From Bacillus methanolicus PB1 (GTDB taxonomy: Bacteria > Bacillota > Bacilli > Bacillales > Cytobacillaceae): a stretch of 64,000 nucleotides of DNA. Positions 1-7,516 of this stretch are shown here, piece after piece. The translations under genes were made by a program, and so were the position numbers. Under the pieces are notes generated by a model. The model saw only the letters and a program-made list of their open reading frames with translations. It ran no database searches and was not told the DNA's origin. The first letter of the stretch is position 1. Each line of letters starts with the position of its first letter. The stretch is taken from assembly GCF_000262755.1 (NCBI RefSeq), contig NZ_AFEU01000003.1:372001-436000 (forward strand), in the 5' to 3' direction.

Positions 1-285
1 CGGACGGTCTTGGCTTACATCTCTAACAAACCCATTTCGATACAGCACTTCTGCAATTTCATACACCCTGTCCCGGTATGGACCCGGCAATCCTTCTGTC
101 AATTTCCCCAACGTGTACTCCCCGTTGAACATCGGTATCAGCTTTTCAACCCACTGATCGATCGTACTGCCTTCCATACGGAACGAACATAAGTTGTTCC
201 GAAAATACACACCGCTGTTTGGATCAGGGAGAAAAAACGTGTCCCTTTTCACTTTCAGACGCATAGAAGGGTTCAAATTTGTCAT
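1..285 (-). CDS. Thiazole-containing bacteriocin maturation protein, N-terminal part (cut by window start)
   Basis: Reading the minus strand from an ATG at 285 gives 95 open codons that run off the window start. The ribosome binding site is AGGAGG a few bases upstream. The protein begins MTNLNPSMRLKVKRD and contains FFLPDPNSGVYFRNN and LPGPYRDRVYEIAE. From memory these match the N-terminus of the 'putative thiazole-containing bacteriocin maturation protein' found beside heterocycloanthracin-type precursors in Bacillus. This family is proposed to take part in cyclodehydration of Cys residues in the precursor. The gene lies directly downstream of, and on the same strand as, the precursor at 461-748, which supports the assignment. 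The rest of the gene and any partner cyclodehydratase or dehydrogenase lie outside the window. Confidence 0.72.
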   Translation of the reverse strand, partial: MTNLNPSMRLKVKRDTFFLPDPNSGVYFRNNLCSFRMEGSTIDQWVEKLIPMFNGEYTLGKLTEGLPGPYRDRVYEIAEVLYRNGFVRDVSQDRP

Positions 286-385
286 TTCGCTCCTCCTTAG
301 CCGTTGCTGTTCTCAAATCTGCATGATCACCACTATAATCTTATGTACTGCAATTTGTCCTTTATGTTTAATCTTAGAGAGAAGA

Positions 386-411
386 GCCCCTGCAACAACT
401 TATGCAGGGGC
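386..411 (-). terminator. Hairpin between bacteriocin precursor and maturation gene
   Basis: Nine-base-pair GC-rich stem (386-394 with 403-411) around an 8-nt loop. On the minus strand it is followed by a pyrimidine tract (TCTTCTCTCT). It sits between the precursor stop and the maturation gene start, so it may act as a partial terminator that keeps precursor mRNA in excess over the enzyme mRNA. That role is inferred. Confidence 0.6.
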
Positions 412-460
412 GGTTTCTTCTCCTTAGGCAACCACGGTTTCCGTTAGGAAACTAGAACTA

Positions 461-748
461 TTAACCGCCGCAACGACCGCCGCCGCAACGAGAGCAACGA
501 GAGCAATTGGAGCAATTAGAGCAACGTGAGCAATTAAAGCAATTAGAGCAACGGAAACAATTAAAACAGTTAAAACAGTTAAAACAGCTAAAGCATCTAA
601 AACAACTAAAACAACGACCAAAACCACCAAAACCACCGAATTGTCTAGTCTGATCAACATAGTACTGGTTTGGGTCAAAAGGAACTGCCTCGTTCGCCTG
701 GAAATCTCCAATATTCAATGTTTGGAGTTCGTTTTGGAAATCATACAT
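461..748 (-). CDS. Heterocycloanthracin/sonorensin family TOMM bacteriocin precursor
   Basis: Small precursor peptide of 95 residues. The N-terminal leader (about 1-36) contains FQNELQTLNIGDFQ and ends near YYVDQTRQ. The core is Gly-Phe-rich, then has 16 Cys, 15 of them spaced exactly every third residue (pattern xxC with x = F, S, N or R), ending GGGRCGG. At the DNA level the core is a 9-bp tandem repeat. Such Cys-dense cores are substrates for cyclodehydration to thiazoles (TOMM, linear azol(in)e peptides); the leader plus CxxC-type array is the signature of the heterocycloanthracin/sonorensin family. An in-frame ATG at 754 would add two residues, but AGGAGG is only 2 nt from it and 8 nt from the ATG at 748, so 748 is preferred. 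The maturation gene lies just downstream. Confidence 0.85.
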   Translation of the reverse strand: MYDFQNELQTLNIGDFQANEAVPFDPNQYYVDQTRQFGGFGGFGRCFSCFRCFSCFNCFNCFNCFRCSNCFNCSRCSNCSNCSRCSRCGGGRCGG

Positions 749-754
749 TTTCAT

Positions 755-1073
755 AACCTCCTAAGATAATTTAACAAGGGGCGAGCAACATCAAAGTGGG
801 AGCAGAACGAGCATCATCACAAAAACAACTGTGAAATAGGTGGATCCATTACTATTTCGAATACTTTCCTCAACAAAATATGAACGATCATTGGGTATTG
901 TTACTGATTCAAATACCTATTTTTATTGGGTTCGTAAAACCATTCAAAACGGAAACAGGATGATCATATAATCAATAAGGCGAAAGAGTACAATGAAAAA
1001 CTTTCGAGACATTGTCGAAAAAATCCTCAACTAAAATTGCGTCATTTAAGATAGGTTCATCACGATTCATTCT
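755..1073. other. Intergenic region upstream of the bacteriocin precursor
   Basis: About 320 bases between the precursor start and the next terminator. It must hold the promoter for the precursor on the minus strand, but I cannot point to convincing -35/-10 elements. A short plus-strand open stretch (about 891-960) encodes hydrophobic residues but has no ribosome binding site, and I do not call it. Confidence 0.4.
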
Positions 1074-1107
1074 AAACAAAAAAATCCTACCGATGATTCG
1101 ATAGGAT
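1074..1107 (-). terminator. Rho-independent terminator after the nucleoside hydrolase unit
   Basis: Stem 1084-1092 with 1099-1107 (nine pairs including one G-U), loop of 6, then a run of T on the minus strand (1074-1083 region). It would end the transcript that carries the nucleoside hydrolase and the RlmCD-like remnant. Confidence 0.7.
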
Positions 1108-1132
1108 CTGAACTCATTATTACATCCTTTAT

Positions 1133-1188
1133 TTATCTTTCCTAACAAGCAGTGAACTGCACTCCACATGATCCGAATGAGGAAACAC
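1133..1188 (-). pseudogene. C-terminal remnant of an RlmD/RlmCD-type 23S rRNA uracil methyltransferase
   Basis: Minus-strand reading gives VFPHSDHVECSSLLVRKDK and a stop. The pattern FPHxxHxE followed by a hydrophobic strand and R-K is the C-terminal end of the TrmA/RlmD/RlmCD family of rRNA/tRNA uracil-5-methyltransferases. Only about 18 codons remain; the methyltransferase and FeS/TRAM domains are gone. A frame change immediately upstream separates it from an ATG with AGGAG at about 1199. It lies in the 3' part of the nucleoside hydrolase transcript, ahead of a terminator, so it is probably a deletion scar. Confidence 0.4.
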
Positions 1189-1260
1189 TCTTCTCCATAT
1201 TACTCCTGTTATATATCATCAACCGTTTGGATAATAGGTAAAGGAGCTTTTTAACATTAC

Positions 1261-2175
1261 TTATTTCAATTTTTTGATCGCCTTATAAATCATCCCTACC
1301 AGTCTTTCTCGGTCCACTTCAAACGCTACATTCGCATTTTTTTGCTTACCTGTTATATTTTGTTTGTCTACTACAGTTTGTCCTCTCGTAAATTCGCCTT
1401 TTGTTTCCACTTCAACGTTGCAAGGCATGACCGTAAATAACGATGGATCAATAAGATAGGCTACTGCACAAGGATCATGAATGGCGTCAACACGATCGTC
1501 TCGAAAATAAAAGTCCAACATGCCCGCAACGATCTTACCTGTTTGATTGCCAATATGGCGAATTCGTTCAATTTCCTCCTTAAACATCGGAACTTGATGG
1601 GTGACGTCCAGCCCGAACATGGTAATTGGAATTCCTGAGTTAAAAACAATCTGAGCGGCTTCCGGATCTACATATATATTGAATTCTGCTACAGGCGTAC
1701 AATTTCCTCCAAAACAAGCCCCTCCCATGATTGACAGTTGTTCGATCTTGTGAACGACCTCCGGATACGATTTTACTAAAAGAGCAACATTGGTGAGTGG
1801 TCCAATTGCGACGATAGTCACTTTTTGATCGGAAGTGAAAATCACATCTCTCATCGCTTCCAATGCCGAACGTTTGCTTACTGAACAGATAGGCTCTCCC
1901 AATTCTACTTCCCCAAACCCTGACTCGCCGTGTGCTTCAGGTGCAATGACCAAATCTCGCAGTAAAGGCTTGTCTGCCCCTTTTGCGACTTCAATTTGTT
2001 CCTCGCCGATAAAACTTACTAACTTTAAGGCGTTACTTGTAATCTTCTCTATCGTTTGATTCCCTGCACAAGTTGTAATAAGTTTCACGTCCAGTTCCTC
2101 AGAAGCGAATGCAAGAAGAATGGCCAAAGCATCATCAATCCCGGGATCACAATCAATAATAATAGGTTTAGACAT
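1261..2175 (-). CDS. Inosine-uridine preferring nucleoside hydrolase (IunH/Rih family)
   Basis: 304-residue enzyme, the usual length of the family. It hydrolyses the N-glycosidic bond of ribonucleosides to base and ribose in the cytoplasm. The Ca2+-binding signature DCDPGIDDA is at residues 8-16; further conserved segments are VAIGPLTNVA, MGGA and the C-terminal IHDPCAVAYL, whose His is the usual catalytic/base-binding residue. The start at 2175 has AGGGAGATT ahead of it. Specificity (purine or pyrimidine nucleosides) cannot be read from sequence alone. Downstream on the same transcript are only a methyltransferase remnant and a terminator, so it is effectively monocistronic salvage. Confidence 0.88.
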   Translation of the reverse strand: MSKPIIIDCDPGIDDALAILLAFASEELDVKLITTCAGNQTIEKITSNALKLVSFIGEEQIEVAKGADKPLLRDLVIAPEAHGESGFGEVELGEPICSVSKRSALEAMRDVIFTSDQKVTIVAIGPLTNVALLVKSYPEVVHKIEQLSIMGGACFGGNCTPVAEFNIYVDPEAAQIVFNSGIPITMFGLDVTHQVPMFKEEIERIRHIGNQTGKIVAGMLDFYFRDDRVDAIHDPCAVAYLIDPSLFTVMPCNVEVETKGEFTRGQTVVDKQNITGKQKNANVAFEVDRERLVGMIYKAIKKLK

Positions 2176-2319
2176 TCAAATCTCCCTTTACACCTAGTTT
2201 TTTGGTCTCTCTCGAATAATTAAAGCTGGGAACGTTTTACTTAAATTATAGAATAATTTAGTCTTTTGTAAAAATTTAATTCGTCACAATTAGCTATATC
2301 ATTTTTTACTGAAGTAAAC

Positions 2320-2355
2320 CAAAAAAGTGCCCCAAAAGTTATACTTTCGGGACAC
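2320..2355 (-). terminator. Terminator of the DsbA-like gene
   Basis: Hairpin 2327-2355 with arms of 13 positions (two mismatches) and a 3-nt loop, followed on the minus strand by TTTTTT (2321-2326). It lies about 65 bases after the stop of the DsbA/FrnE-like gene. Confidence 0.65.
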
Positions 2356-2421
2356 TCTCACATCAATTGAATGTTTCCACGTTTTCCTTTGCAACGCTCG
2401 TCACTTTACATTACGTAAATC

Positions 2422-3153
2422 CTACTCCTGTCTACCCGGAATCGCACAATTTCCATCAACGCAGCTGGCATCTTCTGCACTGTCTGTTGAAAGATCCTGG
2501 AACTTTGGTGCAGAGGATTCCTCTTGCCATACTTTATTAATTGCATTCACAAACGTTTCAGTTGGCTGGGCACCGGAGATCGCATATTTTTGATTGATGA
2601 CAAAATAAGGTACCCCGCGAATGCCATATTGCTGCGCGATTGCTTCGTCAATGCGTACGTCATTTGCATAAGCATTCTTATCTTGAAGGACATTTAATGC
2701 TTCTTGTCGATCTAATCCAACTGATTCTGCGATATCAGCCAGAGTTCCATGATCACCTATATGCTTAGATTCTGTGAAGTACGCATAAAGCAGTTTTTCG
2801 GTGATTTCGGCTTCTTTTCCTTTGGTCTTCGCAAATTTAGCCAACCGGTGGGCATCAAATGTATTCGTCGGCTTCATTGTATCAAAGTGATATGTCAACC
2901 CGACACTGGCTGCATGCTGTCTGATACCATCATTCGATTGTTTGGCTTGTTCAACACTCATCCCATATTTCGATGCAAGTAATTCGTGAATGTTCTTTTC
3001 ACTATCCTTTGGTGCATTCGGATCAAGCTCAAAGCTTTTATATTCAATCTCTACTTGATCTTTATACGGAACTTGAGCCAACGCCTGTTCTAACCGACGC
3101 TTCCCAATATAACAAAACGGACATACAAAATCAGACCAAACTTCAATTTTCAT
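2422..3153 (-). CDS. DsbA family oxidoreductase, FrnE-like
   Basis: 243-residue thioredoxin-fold protein without a signal peptide. The active site CPFCYIGKRRLE is at residues 11-22, in the context VWSDFVCPFCYIG that is typical of FrnE/2-hydroxychromene-2-carboxylate isomerase-like DsbA proteins. The helical insertion follows, then the cis-Pro region GIRGVPYFVIN (about 180-190) and ISGAQPTETF. It probably catalyses dithiol-disulfide exchange in the cytoplasm, perhaps under oxidative stress. The C-terminal tail has two extra Cys (ASCVDGNCAIPG), a feature seen in several Bacillus homologues. Start at 3153 has GAGGTG 5 nt upstream. Own terminator downstream. Confidence 0.85.
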   Translation of the reverse strand: MKIEVWSDFVCPFCYIGKRRLEQALAQVPYKDQVEIEYKSFELDPNAPKDSEKNIHELLASKYGMSVEQAKQSNDGIRQHAASVGLTYHFDTMKPTNTFDAHRLAKFAKTKGKEAEITEKLLYAYFTESKHIGDHGTLADIAESVGLDRQEALNVLQDKNAYANDVRIDEAIAQQYGIRGVPYFVINQKYAISGAQPTETFVNAINKVWQEESSAPKFQDLSTDSAEDASCVDGNCAIPGRQE

Positions 3154-3358
3154 GTCAACACCTCATTTATTCATTATTCCTAACTATAGTAGCACACCCG
3201 ATGATGAAACCCATCCATAAATGCTCAGTCGTACCATTTACAAAGGTAGGATGCTTTTCCACATTCGCCTTGTGACATCAACTATTCATCCATCAACGTT
3301 TGGACATAACCTATTAATGGCTAGAAATTTGACAAGTATATGAGAGGTGTATGGATAA

Positions 3359-3607
3359 ATGTCTGTTCAACGTTATTACCATATGTGTAATCGCGGCATT
3401 GGAAGAGCTGTGCAAATTAGAACGCGTGACGGACGTGTTCATCGGGGAATTATTGAGCGTGTTTCTCCAAACCGAGTGTTTCTTCGTCCGTTTGGCAGAC
3501 CCCGAAACTATGGGGGTTACGGTATGCCTTGGGGCTTTGGCTTTGGCGCCGGCTTTGTTTTTGGAATTGCCTTAGGAGCGATCATCGGATTGGCGTTCAT
3601 CTGGTAG
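3359..3607 (+). CDS. Small protein with SM-like strand motif and Gly-rich membrane tail, unknown function
   Basis: 82 residues. The first half (about 14-44: AVQIRTRDGRVHRGIIERV) looks like an SH3/LSM-type beta segment. The second half is Gly/Phe-rich and ends in a hydrophobic helix (about 58-81, ALGAIIGLAFIW) that could insert in a membrane. I know similar short proteins in Bacillaceae only as hypothetical or spore-associated. The start at 3359 follows GAGAGGTGT by about 10 nt; an overlapping ORF at 3351 in another frame has poor composition and is taken as a shadow. Confidence 0.55.
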   Translation: MSVQRYYHMCNRGIGRAVQIRTRDGRVHRGIIERVSPNRVFLRPFGRPRNYGGYGMPWGFGFGAGFVFGIALGAIIGLAFIW

Positions 3608-3699
3608 AAATTTTTTAAACAAATATTGATTTCTCTTGATGAAAATTTGTGATCGACCTCATGGAATAAGCATTAATCAGTGAAGAACGAAAACACTTT

Positions 3700-3738
3700 G
3701 AAAAAAGCAAAGAGCTAAAGTTTGATGAACTTTGGCTC
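3700..3738 (-). terminator. Terminator of the APC permease at 3748-5193
   Basis: Hairpin 3712-3738, eleven pairs with one G-U, 5-nt loop, followed on the minus strand by TTTGCTTTTTTC. It begins 10 bases after the permease stop. Confidence 0.75.
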
Positions 3739-3747
3739 AAGCTCTTT

Positions 3748-5193
3748 TTAAGCTGCTTTCTTTTTTTCACTTACTTTCGGTGTGTTTTTCATGATGAGTG
3801 GATATAGCAATAAACCGAAAATAAACAAACCGATCCCTAATAAAAAGGTTTTCATGTCACCGGTTCCTGTTTTAATGACCCATAGAGAGTAAAATAATGC
3901 AAGGATTGTCATCACTCCGTCCATTATTCTTGAACCTTTTATTTTATCGTATGTTTCTCCTGTAATGACTAGTTTTAATTGATAGATGGCAGAAACAAGA
4001 TAAGGAATTAAGTAGGCTAGTGTAGCAACGACAATGGCGAAATTATAGGCTTCTGCAATTGTTTGGGATACCGTTGAAAAAAGGAAGAGCTGAGTCATGA
4101 TATTTGTTAGTGTCAAGGAATTGACAGGACTTCCTTTTTCGTTCGTTTTCGCGAAAAGTGCCGGAAATAATTGTACCTTGGCTGCCTGGTATGGTACTTC
4201 CGAACTTACAACAATCCATCCCACGGTTGATCCGAAAAGAGAAATAAGGGCAAGTAATGCCATAATGGCAGCACCGCTACCTCCAATTGCCGCTTCTAAT
4301 GCATCCACTAAAGGTTTTTGCGACTCTCTAAGCTGATCTTGCGTTAATGCTCCCATTGTTAATAAAGTGATTCCAACATAAATAAGAATGGAGATGACTA
4401 ACCCGATGATGGTTGCTTTTCTTACATCGCTTTGAGATTTTGCACGGTTGGACAGCATCACAGCCGATTCGATGCCAATAAATGCCCAAAGAGTCGCAAT
4501 CGCAGCTGCATTGATTTGGCCGCCTAATGAAACTTGATCCCCGGTTGAATCGACAAATTCTTTCCCGTTTCCAAGATTCGCTGCATCAAATACAAAAATG
4601 GTCAAAACAATAAATAAAGCAAATCCAAGTATTTTTGTGACCGTCGCTAAAAGATTCATTTTTCCCGCACTATCAAAGTTATGAGAGAGAATAAATTGTA
4701 TCCCCCAAAGCATAATCGTGCAAACAAGGACTGTGATCGTTTTACCTAGCTCTAACTGAAATGAACCGATCGAGAACAACGGTTTCACACTCTGCATAAT
4801 AGGAAAGAAAGTAGATAAATATCCGGCAAATGTAATAAAAACGGAAGCAGTTGCAGCCCAATTGGCAGCCCAGTATCCCCAAGCCATACTATATCCGGCA
4901 ATTTTCCCTGCTTTTGGCAAAGAAAACATTGCTTGAGCGTAGCTCTGAGGTCCTGCCTTTAAATCCGGTCGTCTCAAAGCTAAATTCCCGAATACAAGAG
5001 CGATCATAAACACGCCTAACCCGGTCACTCCCCATGCGAGAGTCGAGCCAATAGGGCTTGAGACTTGTGCTAAATTAGCCGGCAGCATGAAAATTCCGCC
5101 ACCTATCATGTTTCCTATGACAAATGTTGTCAGGATCCATAATCCCCACTTTTTGTTACTCAATTCAAAACTCACCTTTCTTTCTTCACTCAA
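3748..5193 (-). CDS. APC superfamily basic amino acid/polyamine antiporter-type permease
   Basis: 481-residue integral membrane protein with about 12 to 13 hydrophobic segments. The N-terminal GNMIGGGIFMLPANLA (about 27-42) is the APC substrate-site signature in unwound helix 1, and the pattern SPIGSTLAW with ESAVMLSNRAKSQSDVRKAT resembles arginine/ornithine or lysine antiporters of the basic amino acid/polyamine group. Likely role: exchange or uptake of a cationic amino acid across the cytoplasmic membrane. TTG at 5193 gives the full N-terminus but has no clear ribosome binding site; GTG at 5175 is an alternative. It is a single-gene unit ending at a strong terminator. Substrate is inferred, not seen. 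Confidence 0.75.
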   Translation of the reverse strand: MSEERKVSFELSNKKWGLWILTTFVIGNMIGGGIFMLPANLAQVSSPIGSTLAWGVTGLGVFMIALVFGNLALRRPDLKAGPQSYAQAMFSLPKAGKIAGYSMAWGYWAANWAATASVFITFAGYLSTFFPIMQSVKPLFSIGSFQLELGKTITVLVCTIMLWGIQFILSHNFDSAGKMNLLATVTKILGFALFIVLTIFVFDAANLGNGKEFVDSTGDQVSLGGQINAAAIATLWAFIGIESAVMLSNRAKSQSDVRKATIIGLVISILIYVGITLLTMGALTQDQLRESQKPLVDALEAAIGGSGAAIMALLALISLFGSTVGWIVVSSEVPYQAAKVQLFPALFAKTNEKGSPVNSLTLTNIMTQLFLFSTVSQTIAEAYNFAIVVATLAYLIPYLVSAIYQLKLVITGETYDKIKGSRIMDGVMTILALFYSLWVIKTGTGDMKTFLLGIGLFIFGLLLYPLIMKNTPKVSEKKKAA

Positions 5194-5347
5194 TAAAAGA
5201 TTGTGAAGATAATCTCTTTATAATGTTATCTTAAAATAATACTTTAGTTTAGTAAATTGGTAAATTAACAAAGTATTATTTAGAAAATTTCGATAAATAG
5301 GTTTATAACACAAATCACATGTTTTTATTTCCATATAATAAAAGCAA

Positions 5348-5377
5348 TTGACAATCGTTAAGAAAAAACACTAGAAT
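5348..5377 (+). promoter_or_regulatory. Sigma-A type promoter for the permease leader
   Basis: TTGACA at 5348-5353, 18-nt spacer, TAGAAT at 5372-5377. Transcription from here would give a leader of about 280 nt in front of the permease at 5662. Confidence 0.55.
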
Positions 5378-5459
5378 AAGTATTGTCACTTGTTTGATAT
5401 AAAGCTTTAAAGGGATAAAGCAAAATTTGTTTTTATATAAACGTATAAGCAAGTTTGAA

Positions 5460-5606
5460 TCATATTCTTACTGTAAAAAGTTTTTGAAGAAAAGACGGCA
5501 AAGACGGAAAAAAGCTGTTATAACGTAGAAGCATGAAATATCTAGCAAACACCCTGGTCATACCCGCGATCGATTTCGTCCCTGCTGGATTTCCAGTAGG
5601 GATTTT
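5460..5606 (+). ncRNA. Leader RNA with attenuator, T-box-like 3' half
   Basis: The leader contains a strong intrinsic terminator: stem 5580-5589 with 5592-5601, followed by ATTTTT, about 55 nt before the permease start. Just upstream are CCTGGT, ATACCCGCGA and TTTCGTCCCTGC, in the order and spacing of the T-box element (UGGN ... ACCGCG ... UUCGUCCCU ... AGGGA UUUUU). However, the usual AGGGUGGNACCGCG box is not intact and I cannot fold a convincing Stem I or name a specifier codon. An amino-acid permease is a common T-box target. Attenuation is likely; T-box identity is only a suggestion. Confidence 0.4.
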
Positions 5607-5661
5607 TAACTTATATTCGAAATTTTTTATACATAAATTTTGACAGGAAGGCAGGAGCAAC

Positions 5662-7014
5662 ATGGAAAAAAGTCAGCAAGAGTTAAAGAAAGGTTTATTA
5701 CCGAGGCACGTCCAGTTAATTGCTTTAGGTGGCATGATTGGAACGGGAATTTTTAAAGGAAGTTCAGATACTCTTAATATAGCGGGTCCGAGTGTCGTTT
5801 TTGCCTATCTTTTAGGCGGACTGTTATTATTTATCGTCATGGCCGCGTTGGCTGAGATGGCAATTGTTTATCCAAACTTGAACGTTCAACATCTGATCCA
5901 TAAAGCTTTCGGGTTTCGCGTATCCTTTATCGTAGGATGGCTTTATTGGATAAACTGGATTATTGTGACCATTGTTGAAATATTAGCAGCAGGTAGTTTC
6001 TTGAAATTTTGGTTTCCATCTGCCCCATTATGGCTTTTAAGTTTCCTTTGTGCAGTTGTGATCGTGGGGATTAATTTGTTTCAAGTGAAGTACTATGGTG
6101 AGCTTGAGTTTTGGTTTGCAGGAATCAAAATATTGGCATTAATCGCTTTTATTATTTTAGGATTTTTTATTTTATTAGGATTCATCCCGAGTTCTATTGG
6201 TGATCCTTTGGCCAATTACACTGCAAACGGCGGGTTCTTTCCTCATGGAATGGGAGGAATTTTGGGTGCCTTATTAGTCGTTATGTTTTCATATGGCGGA
6301 GCAGAATTGATTGGTGTAGCCGTTACAGAAACTAAAGATGCCAAACGTGTATTACCGAAAGTAATAAAAGGTGTCGTATGGAGAGTGATCCTTTTTTATA
6401 TCCTTCCTATTCTTATTATTTGCGGCTTAATGCCATGGAATAAAGTTTCGGGCGAAGATAGTCCGTTCGTTCAAGTGTTCAGCATAACAGGACTTCCCGG
6501 TGCAGCTCATGTCATGAATTTTGTCCTTTTAACAGCTGTATTATCGGCTGCAAACTCCGGTATGTATGCTACTTCCAGAACACTTTATGCCATGGCTCAA
6601 AGCGGTGATGCACCGAAAAGATTATTAAAGATTTCGAAGCAAGGAGTACCGATAAAAGGCATTATGATTACCGGAATCTGCCTTATGATTGGTGTTTACT
6701 TAGCGTATATGACTCCTGATCAAGTCATTAGTTATCTTATGTCCATTCCTGGTTTTACAGTGATGTTAATATGGATGAGTATTTGTTTCGCTCAACTAAA
6801 GCTACGTTCCCGTTATGAAGAGAAACCATTCTTTCAGCTAAAATGGTTCCCATACACAACGATATTTGCCATCTTTTCTTTATTGATTTTCTTCATCTCT
6901 TTTCTTTTCAATAAAGAAAATATTATCGGTACTACCGTTTGCCTTTTCATATTATTGATCTTGGCAACACTCTCTTTCATTACTGGAAACCGAAAAGAAA
7001 AAACGATGATATAA
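5662..7014 (+). CDS. AAT-family amino acid permease (APC superfamily)
   Basis: 450-residue membrane transporter with about 12 predicted helices. It starts KGLLPRHVQLIALGGMIGTGIFKGS; the last part (GGMIGTGIFKGS, about 23-34) is the family signature shared with the AAT permeases such as RocE and YtnA-like proteins. It has the conserved helix-6 stretch VVMFSYGGAELIGVAVTE. The role is proton-coupled uptake of an amino acid; which one cannot be decided from sequence. The 280-nt leader with an attenuator ahead of it suggests control by amino-acid supply. The start has GGCAGGAGCAAC before ATG. A terminator follows the stop closely. Confidence 0.82.
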   Translation: MEKSQQELKKGLLPRHVQLIALGGMIGTGIFKGSSDTLNIAGPSVVFAYLLGGLLLFIVMAALAEMAIVYPNLNVQHLIHKAFGFRVSFIVGWLYWINWIIVTIVEILAAGSFLKFWFPSAPLWLLSFLCAVVIVGINLFQVKYYGELEFWFAGIKILALIAFIILGFFILLGFIPSSIGDPLANYTANGGFFPHGMGGILGALLVVMFSYGGAELIGVAVTETKDAKRVLPKVIKGVVWRVILFYILPILIICGLMPWNKVSGEDSPFVQVFSITGLPGAAHVMNFVLLTAVLSAANSGMYATSRTLYAMAQSGDAPKRLLKISKQGVPIKGIMITGICLMIGVYLAYMTPDQVISYLMSIPGFTVMLIWMSICFAQLKLRSRYEEKPFFQLKWFPYTTIFAIFSLLIFFISFLFNKENIIGTTVCLFILLILATLSFITGNRKEKTMI

Positions 7015-7021
7015 ATGATAA

Positions 7022-7057
7022 AAGAGGTTGGCGATTCATTCGGCAACCTCTTTTTTT
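7022..7057 (+). terminator. Terminator of the AAT-family permease
   Basis: Stem AGAGGTTG (7023-7030) with CAACCTCT (7044-7051), followed by a run of seven T. It lies a few bases after the permease stop. Confidence 0.85.
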
Positions 7058-7299
7058 GAATGGTAGGAAAAATTTGATCACTCAACAAGGAGTTTTTCGC
7101 ATTTTCAAGGGATAAAGCTGAATCCTTCCAAATTATTCTATCGCTTTTCGGTTTTTTCGTAATTCGTTTTGTCTTTGTTGTGTCAAAACGAAGTTTTTTA
7201 CAAAGTTTTACACTCTAAACTTCATTTTTTATAGGAATTTTAACGTAAAAGGAGCTTTTTTTAGTAAAAAATGAGATGTTTACTCTCTACGAATTATAA

Positions 7300-7460
7300 T
7301 CAAGGGAAAGTTATGAGCTTTTATTTTCATTTATGAGTCTTTATTTCGATTTATGAGCTGTCATTTTGATATATGAGCCTTTATTTCAATTTATGAGCCG
7401 TCATTCTGATTTATCAGCCTTTATTTTCATTTATGAGCCGTCAACCCACATTTCTAAGCT
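7300..7460 (-). repeat. Array of 20-bp units, copy A of a dispersed composite repeat
   Basis: Read on the minus strand, about seven units of exactly 20 bp (consensus GGCTCATAAATyrAAATrAA) run from 7439 down to 7300, preceded by a degenerate unit at 7440-7460 (AGCTTAGAAAT...). The units abut with no spacers. The same arrangement, with the same leading spacer and hairpin, occurs in the opposite orientation at 55394-55618. No ORF spans it. The rest of 7058-7300 contains nothing I can identify. Confidence 0.85.
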
Positions 7461-7483
7461 TCCATTCTATTACATTAAAAGAG

Positions 7484-7510
7484 ACCGGGTTTTCGGATAC
7501 CCGGTTTTTC
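7484..7510 (-). terminator. ACCGGG hairpin, terminator of the antiporter gene
   Basis: Stem 7484-7490 with 7499-7505. On the minus strand it follows the antiporter stop and is followed by TCTCTTTT; on the plus strand it is followed by TTTTTC, so it can act in both directions. The same hairpin heads the second repeat copy at 55394-55415. Confidence 0.75.
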
Positions 7511-7516
7511 TTACAA

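Noticed and set aside
424..711. 95-codon open frame overlapping the bacteriocin precursor on the same strand
   Set aside because: Low-complexity Ala/Val/Leu reading of the 9-bp repeat in another frame; the precursor frame has the leader, the Cys pattern and the ribosome site.
972..1169. 65-codon open frame on the minus strand
   Set aside because: It runs through a clear terminator hairpin and out of frame with the conserved methyltransferase tail; no ribosome site.
3351..3575. Alternative 74-codon frame overlapping the small SM-like gene
   Set aside because: Its start abuts the ribosome site, and its composition is ordinary shadow; the other frame gives a coherent motif and membrane tail.
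5460..5606. c-di-AMP (ydaO) or lysine riboswitch in front of the permease
   Set aside because: None of the conserved blocks of those riboswitches could be found; only terminator and T-box-like pieces are visible.
7300..7460. Possible CRISPR array
   Set aside because: Units are 20 bp and directly adjacent, with no unique spacers and no cas genes; same for 55439-55618.
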